This document shows, one piece after another, positions 42,896 to 49,484 of a stretch of 49,484 bases of DNA. The stretch is from Syntrophorhabdus sp. PtaB.Bin027 (GTDB taxonomy: Bacteria; Desulfobacterota; Syntrophorhabdia; Syntrophorhabdales; Syntrophorhabdaceae), in assembly GCA_002067585.1 (NCBI GenBank), contig MVQO01000234.1, positions 1 to 49,484 of the forward strand, written 5' to 3'. Under the pieces are notes generated by a model. It worked only from the letters and a program-made list of their open reading frames with translations. It did no database searches and was not told the origin of the DNA. The stretch's first letter is position 1. Each line of letters opens with the position of its first letter. A program made the translations under genes and the position numbers.

Positions 42896-44368
42896 ATGAC
42901 CGTTGAAAGTGCACTCCCTCTTGTCCCGATAATTATTGTTATTATCACCACTATTCTTATTTTTCTTTCAGGTAAGAGACCAAATCTTAGAGAGTTTTGG
43001 TCTGTTGCAGGGTCTATACTTACGTTTATTTCTGTAGCAATCATGGTTCCCATGATTTTTAATAATCAAAAAATCGTATACACTTTGTCAACTATAGCTC
43101 CCGGGATCTCCCTGAATTTCAGGGTTGATGCCCTTTCACTTATATTCGGGATTGTATCGTCGTTTCTGTGGATTTTTGCAACCTTCTACAACATCGGTTA
43201 TATGCGTTCCCTTGATGAGCATGCCCAGACCAGATATTACACGTGTTTTGCAGTGGCGATTCTTGGAGCCCAGGGCGTCTCATATTCGGGAAGTCTTTTC
43301 TCCCTGTATCTGTTTTATGAAATTATAACGATTTTTACCTACCCCCTTGTTGCACATCATCAGGATGAAGAGGGGTACGCAGGAGCCAAAAAGTATATTG
43401 TTTACCTTATGGGGACATCAAAGGGATTGTTGCTTCCTGCAACAGTTCTTACCTATGTCTTTACCGGAACCCTTGATTTTGCTGATAACATTACCTCCGG
43501 CATCTTCACCAAAGGTACTGATGGGGTTTGGATTACCGTGACATACGGCCTGTTCATCTTCGGATTTGCCAAAGCAGCAATCATGCCACTCCATAATTGG
43601 CTGCCTTCAGCAATGGTTGCGCCTACCCCTGTCAGTGCACTTCTCCATGCCGTTGCAGTTGTGAAAGCAGGTGTATTCTGTATTTCTCGAGTGATGCTAT
43701 CAGTGTTTGGCCTCGAACTTCTCCAGGCCCTTAACCTCGGCCTTTGTACTGCCTATCTCGTATCCTTCACCATTCTTGTTGCATCAATAATTGCCCTAAC
43801 AAAAGATGATCTCAAGGCTCGGCTTGCATACTCCACCGTGAGCCAGCTTTCTTATATTGTTCTTGGCGTAGCACTCCTCGATCCGACAGGTGTGCTTGGC
43901 GGCATTATCCATATTGTGAACCATGGGTTTAGTAAGATAACACTTTTCTTCTGTGCCGGTGCAATCTATGTGGCAACCCGCAAAAAGAAGATTAGTGATA
44001 TGGCAGGGATAGGTTATGCAATGCCTTTCACTATGGGTGCTTTTGCTATAGCGTCGTTGAGCATGATAGGTGTACCACCCGTGGCAGGATTTGTTTCGAA
44101 ATGGTACCTCCTGAATGGAGCAATGTCCATCCATAACTTACCCATAGTTCTCGTTCTTATGGCAAGCACGTTACTGAACGCGGGTTATTTTGCTCCCATC
44201 ACGATAAAAGCTTTTTTCCAGGGAAGAAAAGAAAAATGGACTGCCGCAGATATCAAGGAGGCTCCGGTAACTATGGTTGTTCCAATTGTTCTTGCAGCCT
44301 TGATATCAGTAGTACTGGGTATCTTTCCTCAATTCTTTTCACAGCTTATCGGGAGGTTGATGCCGTGA
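42896..44368 (+). CDS. Extra MrpD/NuoL-M-N-type antiporter-like subunit
   Basis: The 490-aa protein belongs to the proton-translocating Nuo/Mrp family (about 14 membrane segments). Motifs include SLYLFYEIITIFTYPLVAHH with the conserved Glu, KAAIMPLHNWLPSAMVAPTPVSALLHAVAVVKAG, and LAYSTVSQLSYIVLGV. Its profile is closer to MrpD-like subunits than to NuoL, M or N, each of which has its own gene downstream. A fourth antiporter module could allow more protons or sodium ions per electron pair, as proposed for complex I variants with an additional NuoM. That role is an inference. Confidence 0.85.
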   Translation: MTVESALPLVPIIIVIITTILIFLSGKRPNLREFWSVAGSILTFISVAIMVPMIFNNQKIVYTLSTIAPGISLNFRVDALSLIFGIVSSFLWIFATFYNIGYMRSLDEHAQTRYYTCFAVAILGAQGVSYSGSLFSLYLFYEIITIFTYPLVAHHQDEEGYAGAKKYIVYLMGTSKGLLLPATVLTYVFTGTLDFADNITSGIFTKGTDGVWITVTYGLFIFGFAKAAIMPLHNWLPSAMVAPTPVSALLHAVAVVKAGVFCISRVMLSVFGLELLQALNLGLCTAYLVSFTILVASIIALTKDDLKARLAYSTVSQLSYIVLGVALLDPTGVLGGIIHIVNHGFSKITLFFCAGAIYVATRKKKISDMAGIGYAMPFTMGAFAIASLSMIGVPPVAGFVSKWYLLNGAMSIHNLPIVLVLMASTLLNAGYFAPITIKAFFQGRKEKWTAADIKEAPVTMVVPIVLAALISVVLGIFPQFFSQLIGRLMP

Positions 44369-44456
44369 TGAATCCGACGAATGTTGCGTGTTATGCCTTA
44401 CAGGTGAGTGGTAAACCGGGAAAATCAAGAAGTATATCGAGCAGGAGGCAGATCCT

Positions 44457-44705
44457 GTGAGGATAGTTCAGTATATAGAGTTCCTTAGACGAAATATGAA
44501 GGGTCTGGTTAGAGCCTTGATTGTGTATCTTATTGTCCTCGTTGTTTTTGATGTGACCCTGTCGAGGCATGATGCACATTATATAATTGATAAGGTTTAC
44601 GCTTTCTGGACCATCTTTGGTATAGTCGGATGTTTTATCCTTATCAAAGTAGCAAAAGGTATTGCCCATCTTTTTTTGGGAAAGGACGAGGATTTTTATG
44701 GATAG
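44457..44705 (+). CDS. Small membrane protein between antiporter subunits
   Basis: The 82-aa protein starts at GTG 44457 with AGGAGG 8 nt upstream. It has two membrane segments (about 19-36 and 46-66), a short HDAHYIIDKVYAFWTIFGIVGCFILIKVAKGIAHLFLGKDEDFYG region and an acidic end. Small proteins of this pattern (FxAxFGxxGC, then a charged ED-Y end) recur next to MrpD-like genes. It overlaps the following gene by 8 bp, so it is probably an accessory subunit of the complex. A 30-codon frame (44368-44460) between it and the previous gene is not supported. Confidence 0.75.
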   Translation: MRIVQYIEFLRRNMKGLVRALIVYLIVLVVFDVTLSRHDAHYIIDKVYAFWTIFGIVGCFILIKVAKGIAHLFLGKDEDFYG

Positions 44706-46458
44706 GTGGATTCATCCGGCAATTTTCTTTTTCATCGGGGCTTTAATCCTCCCCCTTTTCAGGGGCAAGGCGAAGAAGTTTGTAATTCTGCTAATCCCCG
44801 CTCTCTCCATTATCGATGTTGCCTTTATGATGGAGGGTATATACGGAAGTTACAATTTTCTCAATGCTGATATCATTTTTGGCAGGGTAGACAAGCTGAG
44901 TCTTGTTTTTGCCTGGGTTTTTACTATTATGGGCTTCCTTGGGGCAATCTATGCTCTCCATGTTGAAGAGGACGGCCATCACATGGCAGCTTACTTCTAT
45001 GTTGGAGCTTCGCTCGGAGCAATTTTTGCAGGAGATTACCTGACCCTCTTTATTTTCTGGGAGATAATGGCCTTTTCCTCCGTCTTTCTTGTGTGGTACA
45101 GGAAGGAAAAGAAATCCATAGCCGCAGGATATAGGTACCTCCTTGTCCATGTATTTGGTGGTCTTTGTTTCTTCACCGGTATGATGCTCTACTATTACAA
45201 GACAGGGAATATGGTTTTTGACAAAATATTGCCGGCCAATGCAGGTGTTGCCGAGTACCTGATCCTTGCAGGGTTTGCCTTGAATGCAGCCGTTATCCCG
45301 TTGCACGCATGGCTGCCAGATGCATACCCTGAAGCGACGGTAGCGGGTGCTGTCTTTATGTGCGCCTTTACTACTAAGACAGCTGTGTATGTGTTAGCAA
45401 GAGGATTCCCGGGTTTTGAAATACTTGCAATCTTGGGTACAGCCATGACAGTGTACGGTGTTTTTTATGCTGTTATAGAAAATGATATGCGTCGCGTCCT
45501 TGCCTATCATATTGTCAGCCAGGTGGGATACATGGTTGCCGGTGTTGGAATAGGGACAGAAATGGCGCTCAATGGGGCTTGCGCCCACGCTTTTGCCCAC
45601 ATCCTCTATAAAGCACTGCTTTTCATGGGTGCCGGTTCAGTCCTCTATATGGTAGGAACGGCAAAACTTTCAAAACTCGGTGGTCTTTATAAGTATATGC
45701 CCCTAACAATGATCTTTTACGTAGTGGGGGCAATTTCAATCTCAGGATTTCCGCTATTCAGTGGTTTTGTGAGTAAATCCATGATTGTTGCATCTGCCCA
45801 CCATGAGGGGAGAATCTGGCTCATGTTGCTCATGAACCTTGCCGGAATAGGCACCTTCCTGTCAGTTGGCCTGAAGGTCACCTATTTTGCCTTTTTCGGA
45901 AAGGAATCAGCCGTACAACCGAAGGACCCCCCAAAAAACATGCTCTGGTCAATGGGCCTCACCTCAGCCCTTTGTTTCATTATTGGGGTATATCCAAATT
46001 CATTATATGTGCTTCTCCCGTTCCCTGTTGAATACCATCCGTACAACCTCCATCATCTTTCTGAGATGCTGCAAATTCTTTCGTTTACAGGCCTCGTGTT
46101 CTTTCTCCTTGTAAAGAAGCTTGCCCCTGAAGACAAGATAAATCTTGATCTGGATATTTTTTACAGAGCCGGCGCATGGGTGTTTATGAAGATTGATGAA
46201 AAAATTATCAGTGTGCTTGATAGCCTCTGGGGGGAAGCTTATAGAGCAATAGGTCTTTCACTGCTTTTCAAAAATGCTCGATTGTCATATGGATTTGATA
46301 GAAAGGTTATAGATGGCGTTGTTGACGGATCTGCAACAGCAGTTAGAATGGTGGGTTTTGTAGTGCGTAAACTTCAAACAGGTAAAGTTCAGGCCTATAT
46401 TGGGCTTGCACTGTTAATGTTTTTTCTCATTGTGTGGATTCTTTTGGTAAGGATGTAA
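44698..46458 (+). CDS. nuoL: NuoL-like antiporter subunit
   Basis: The 586-aa protein starts at ATG 44698, overlapping the small gene's end. It has the Nuo antiporter core (FWEIMAFSSVFLVWYRKE, NAAVIPLHAWLPDAYPEATVAGAVFM, VLAYHIVSQVGYMVAGVG, HAFAHILYKALLFMGAGSVLYM). A long C-terminal tail ends RKLQTGKVQAYIGLALLMFFLIVWILL, typical of NuoL with its lateral helix. I call it NuoL on this tail; the core resembles MrpD as well. It and the 490-aa gene are therefore two related but distinct subunits. Confidence 0.82.
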   Translation: MDRWIHPAIFFFIGALILPLFRGKAKKFVILLIPALSIIDVAFMMEGIYGSYNFLNADIIFGRVDKLSLVFAWVFTIMGFLGAIYALHVEEDGHHMAAYFYVGASLGAIFAGDYLTLFIFWEIMAFSSVFLVWYRKEKKSIAAGYRYLLVHVFGGLCFFTGMMLYYYKTGNMVFDKILPANAGVAEYLILAGFALNAAVIPLHAWLPDAYPEATVAGAVFMCAFTTKTAVYVLARGFPGFEILAILGTAMTVYGVFYAVIENDMRRVLAYHIVSQVGYMVAGVGIGTEMALNGACAHAFAHILYKALLFMGAGSVLYMVGTAKLSKLGGLYKYMPLTMIFYVVGAISISGFPLFSGFVSKSMIVASAHHEGRIWLMLLMNLAGIGTFLSVGLKVTYFAFFGKESAVQPKDPPKNMLWSMGLTSALCFIIGVYPNSLYVLLPFPVEYHPYNLHHLSEMLQILSFTGLVFFLLVKKLAPEDKINLDLDIFYRAGAWVFMKIDEKIISVLDSLWGEAYRAIGLSLLFKNARLSYGFDRKVIDGVVDGSATAVRMVGFVVRKLQTGKVQAYIGLALLMFFLIVWILLVRM

Positions 46459-46470
46459 AGGTGAACTGCT

Positions 46471-47955
46471 ATGAGTGACTATTTGATAATGAATCCTCTT
46501 AACTTCCCAATCCTTACCACGACAATCTTTATTCCTCTGGCTGGAGCTATACTCCTCCTTCTTATGAGGAGCGATAAGATTGTGAAGGGTATCGCCTTCA
46601 CGACAGGAATCATTAATTTTCTCATTTCTCTTCTGCTTCTCGTATATTTTGATTCTTCAACCCATCTGTTCCAATTTGGTGAATTTGCCCGATGGATACC
46701 TACTTACAATATCAACTATATTCTTGGGATCGATGGAATAACCATCTTCCTCATCCTCCTCACTACTATCCTGGCGCCAATGTGCGTTCTCTGTTCATGG
46801 ACTGCTATTGAGAGCAGGGTGAAAGAGTTCATGTTCTGCATCCTTGTTATGGAAAGCGCCATGGTTGGTGTTTTCTGTGCCCTTGACCTCATTCTCTTTT
46901 ACATATTCTGGGAGGCCATGCTTATCCCAATGTACCTACTCATAGCGGTGTGGGGTGGCCCAAACAAGGACTATGCATCGGTGAAATTTTTTATTTATAC
47001 GCTATTTGGAAGTGTTTTCCTTCTAGTTGCTATCATTGGTATCTATCTGGCTACAGGGAGCTTTAACATACCGAATGCCATGTTCAGGGATTACAGCTTC
47101 AATTTTCAGTTCTGGGTTTTTCTCGCTTTTGCCATTGCCTTTGCCATTAAGGTCCCCATGTTCCCTTTTCATACATGGTTGCCCGCTGCTCACACAGAAG
47201 CACCAACTGCAGGCAGTGTTTTCCTTGCAAGTGTGCTTCTGAAGATGGGAACCTACGGGTTCTTGCGTTTTTGCCTACCTATAACACCGAAAGCGAGTGT
47301 CTTTTTTGCCCCATTGATGCTTGTTTTGTCAGTAATCGCAATTATATATGGTGGTTTTGTCTGTCTGAGTCAGACCGACATGAAAAAGTTGATCGCCTAT
47401 TCAAGTGTTGCCCACATGGGTTTTGCTACGTTAGGTATATTCTCACTCACACTATTTGGCTTCCAGGGTGCCCTTCTTCAGATGTTAAATCACGGCGTCA
47501 CAACCGGCGCACTGTTTCTTTGCGTTGGAATTGTTTATGAGAGGACCCATAGCAGGGAGATATATGACAATGCTGGCCTTGGAAAAATCATGCCTATATA
47601 TGTAGGATTTTTTGGCCTTTTTTCTATCTCCTCCTTTGCATTTCCAGGAACGAATAATTTTGTGGGCGAGCTTTATATCCTTATCGGCACCTTTGCAAAC
47701 CACAAAGCAGCAGGATTTTTTGCTGTGATAGGAGCAATTCTGGCTGCAGCGTATATGCTAAAACTCTTAAAACAGATAATCTGGGGAAGGGAAGACAAGA
47801 GGTCAATTAAAGACATGAATGTAAGGGAGATTGCATACCTTATTCCTCTTGCGGTTTTTGTTCTATGGATGGGCCTTTTTCCAGCGCCTTTTGTACATAC
47901 CTTTGAAAGGACTATTACCCATCTGACTTCACGATTACAGGTCTATTTCCCATGA
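46471..47955 (+). CDS. nuoM: Complex I subunit NuoM
   Basis: The 494-aa protein has about 14 membrane segments. Motifs include ILGIDGITIFLILLTTILAPMCVL, LIFFYIFWEAML-like (LILFYIFWEAMLIPMYLLI) with the conserved Glu, KVPMFPFHTWLPAAHTEAPTAGSVFLASVLLKMGTYGFLRF, AYSSVAHMGF and LQMLNHGVTTGALFL. The start is ATG 46471, 12 bp after the NuoL-like gene. It overlaps nuoN by 4 bp. Confidence 0.95.
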   Translation: MSDYLIMNPLNFPILTTTIFIPLAGAILLLLMRSDKIVKGIAFTTGIINFLISLLLLVYFDSSTHLFQFGEFARWIPTYNINYILGIDGITIFLILLTTILAPMCVLCSWTAIESRVKEFMFCILVMESAMVGVFCALDLILFYIFWEAMLIPMYLLIAVWGGPNKDYASVKFFIYTLFGSVFLLVAIIGIYLATGSFNIPNAMFRDYSFNFQFWVFLAFAIAFAIKVPMFPFHTWLPAAHTEAPTAGSVFLASVLLKMGTYGFLRFCLPITPKASVFFAPLMLVLSVIAIIYGGFVCLSQTDMKKLIAYSSVAHMGFATLGIFSLTLFGFQGALLQMLNHGVTTGALFLCVGIVYERTHSREIYDNAGLGKIMPIYVGFFGLFSISSFAFPGTNNFVGELYILIGTFANHKAAGFFAVIGAILAAAYMLKLLKQIIWGREDKRSIKDMNVREIAYLIPLAVFVLWMGLFPAPFVHTFERTITHLTSRLQVYFP

Positions 47956-49358
47956 GAGGATCGATTATGACCATACTGCCTGAACTCTACATGCTCTTTT
48001 TTTCAATTGTGTTTCTTTTCATGTCTGTTGGAAAGCGAAAGGCAGATCTGTTTACATGGGCAAAGGTTTTATCACTTGTTGGACTTGTTATAACGCTGGT
48101 GAACATCAACGCAAGTGGTTATATGTTCTATGGTGCGTACAGGGTTGATCTATTTTCACAGATTTTTAAAGCTTTATTTGCCTATGGTTTTGTATTTGTC
48201 ATTTTTATGTTCGGTAAGAGGAACGAGATTGAGGACGGCTATCTTGCAGAGTATTTTATGTTTCTTGGGTTTTCTACTCTTGGCCTCATGATGCTCGTGA
48301 GTTCTGTTGAGCTCATCTCTATTGCCATATCTTTGGAAATCTCTTCATACAGTCTCTATGTAATTGTGCCTCTGCGGAAGAGTCAGACAAAGATACAACT
48401 CGAAGCATCGATGAAATACCTGTTCTTCGGTGCCATATCGAGTGGTATTATGATTTATGGTATGAGCTACCTCTACGGAATGACACAGTCGACATTTCTT
48501 TCAAAAATTATCTTTATTTTACCAAAGTTCCTGGATCAACCAATCGGTATACTGGCTATTATCCTTACGCTTGCAGGCTTTTTCTTTAAATTATCGCTAT
48601 TTCCGTTCCACTTTTGGGCACCTGACATCTACGAGGGTGCATCGAATACAACTACGACATTTATAGCAACAGTTCCAAAGGTTGCTGCTGCAGCTCTCCT
48701 CATTCGAATCGTTACTATGGCATCCTCAGCAGACCCTGTTTTTGTTACCATCCTTATTGTTCTGGCGGCGCTTTCTATGACCTTTGGCAACATTGTAGGA
48801 CTGGTCCAGAAAGACATTAAAAGGCTGCTGGGGTATTCAGGCATAGCCCATGCTGGCTACCTGATCATGGGTATCTTGGCCATGAGTAAAGATGGAAACG
48901 CCGCAGCAATATATTACATGGTGGTTTATCTTTTCATGAATCTCGGTGTTTTTTATGTAGTTCTCCTGCTCGCTAGGAGCGGGGAAAACATCACGCTAAA
49001 TGATCTTTCAGGTCTGGCCAGACGAGCACCACTTTTAGCTTTCACCCTTGCTGTGTCAGCGTTTTCTCTTGCAGGTATTCCCCCGACAGGAGGATTTACA
49101 GGAAAGCTCTTCCTTTTTACGAGTGCTTTCAAAGCCGGCCATCTTGATATTGTAATTATCGGTGCTGTAAATACCGTGATATCAATTTTTTACTACCTTA
49201 ACCTGGTCAGGATGAGCTATTCAAAAGAGGCTGTTGTAAAAGAGCCCATTTTGCTTTCTATTCATGAGAAGGCTCTCTGCTATGTCCTTATATTTGTTGT
49301 TCTTTATTTGGGAGTAATGCCCTTTGGTCTGACCAAATTATTTAGCATGGCAGTGTAG
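47952..49358 (+). CDS. nuoN: Complex I subunit NuoN
   Basis: The 468-aa protein carries the NuoN motifs LGLMMLVSSVELISIAISLEISSYSLYVI, LFPFHFWAPDIYEGASNTTTTFIATVPKVAAAALL, LLGYSGIAHAGYLIMGI and AFSLAGIPPTGGFTGKLFLF. The ATG at 47952 overlaps the nuoM stop (ATGA); ATG 47967 (MTILPELYMLF) gives a more usual NuoN beginning and has AGAGGA upstream. It is the last recognisable gene of the operon. Confidence 0.94.
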   Translation: MRGSIMTILPELYMLFFSIVFLFMSVGKRKADLFTWAKVLSLVGLVITLVNINASGYMFYGAYRVDLFSQIFKALFAYGFVFVIFMFGKRNEIEDGYLAEYFMFLGFSTLGLMMLVSSVELISIAISLEISSYSLYVIVPLRKSQTKIQLEASMKYLFFGAISSGIMIYGMSYLYGMTQSTFLSKIIFILPKFLDQPIGILAIILTLAGFFFKLSLFPFHFWAPDIYEGASNTTTTFIATVPKVAAAALLIRIVTMASSADPVFVTILIVLAALSMTFGNIVGLVQKDIKRLLGYSGIAHAGYLIMGILAMSKDGNAAAIYYMVVYLFMNLGVFYVVLLLARSGENITLNDLSGLARRAPLLAFTLAVSAFSLAGIPPTGGFTGKLFLFTSAFKAGHLDIVIIGAVNTVISIFYYLNLVRMSYSKEAVVKEPILLSIHEKALCYVLIFVVLYLGVMPFGLTKLFSMAV

Positions 49359-49484
49359 GAATAAATTCGGCGTTAAACTCCAAGCTGATAGCTCCACGCT
49401 AACTACCATTATCCCAAATACTCCGTTTACCCTCAGGAATCCCCTGACCCCCCTTGCAGTAGAATCGATTATCTCCTGAACAAT
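49359..49484. other. End of window, no gene seen
   Basis: The 126 bases after nuoN show no coding frame of note. AGCT-rich short words (CAAGCTGATAGCTCC near 49380) resemble intergenic repeat sequence. No clear terminator is visible. Confidence 0.3.

Noticed and set aside
44368..44460. 30-codon frame between the MrpD-like gene and the small membrane protein gene
   Set aside because: Ser/Arg-rich peptide with no hydrophobic segment or domain; the ribosome site inside it serves the GTG of the next gene.

Overview
The window looks like part of the chromosome of an anaerobic, Gram-negative, respiratory or syntrophic bacterium, most likely a deltaproteobacterium in the broad sense (Desulfobacterota). 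Supporting signs are an outer-membrane secretin and lipoproteins, many multihaem c-type cytochromes, sigma-54 enhancer-binding proteins, an MSHA/type IV pilus-like assembly cluster, and a complex I operon with fused NuoCD and no NADH-input subunits. The lineage is an inference; no rRNA or tRNA gene was seen.

Region 1 (1-15.3 kb, mostly minus strand) is an MSHA-like pilus or pseudopilus system. Read in the direction of transcription it has a glycosyltransferase, four pseudopilin-like proteins (one with an inserted repeat domain), a PilM-PilN fusion, PilO-like and PilP-like proteins, a lipoprotein secretin, a TPR protein, the assembly ATPase, the inner-membrane platform, and a histidine kinase with its NtrC-type response regulator. 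An ExeA/MshM-like ATPase is divergent. The order I-J-K-L-N-E-G matches the MSHA locus.

Region 2 (15.3-23 kb, minus strand) carries two electron-transfer gene sets. One encodes an 11-haem cytochrome, a tandem-rhodanese lipoprotein and a CbcL-like protein (nine c-haem motifs plus a membrane b-type domain). The other encodes a 13-haem cytochrome with two EF-hand loops and a cytochrome b. Between them lie a consensus sigma-70 promoter, a small conserved-looking gene and a possible IS-end remnant.

Region 3 (23.2-26.3 kb, plus strand) has a DUF134-NifX fusion behind a promoter with a 16-bp palindrome, then a DUF364 protein, a NifU/IscU-like scaffold and a gamma-carbonic-anhydrase-like protein. This looks like metal-cofactor or Fe-S handling.

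Region 4 (26.4-30.7 kb) is a split flavocytochrome c system: a 93-aa protein, a Tat-exported flavoprotein and a hexahaem cytochrome. It sits behind a recognisable -24/-12 promoter with three enhancer-like CTAC-N8-G(T/C)AG sites, and is divergent from a GAF/AAA+/Fis sigma-54 activator. The parts form a complete apparent regulatory circuit for an unidentified organic electron acceptor.

Region 5 (30.8-38 kb, plus strand) holds housekeeping and envelope genes: tatA, tsaC/Sua5, lipoproteins, a zinc-ribbon protein, ftsY, a DUF502 protein, an atypical tatC, a DedA protein, a small coiled-coil protein and a lytic transglycosylase.

Region 6 (38.1-49.4 kb, plus strand) is a complex I operon, nuoA-B-CD-H-I-J-K, then an extra MrpD-like antiporter subunit, a small membrane protein, and nuoL-, nuoM- and nuoN-like genes. 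NuoEFG are absent. The four c-type cytochrome genes of regions 2 and 4 carry 39 CxxCH motifs in total. Together with complex I they suggest a quinone-linked respiratory chain that delivers electrons to periplasmic or extracellular acceptors.
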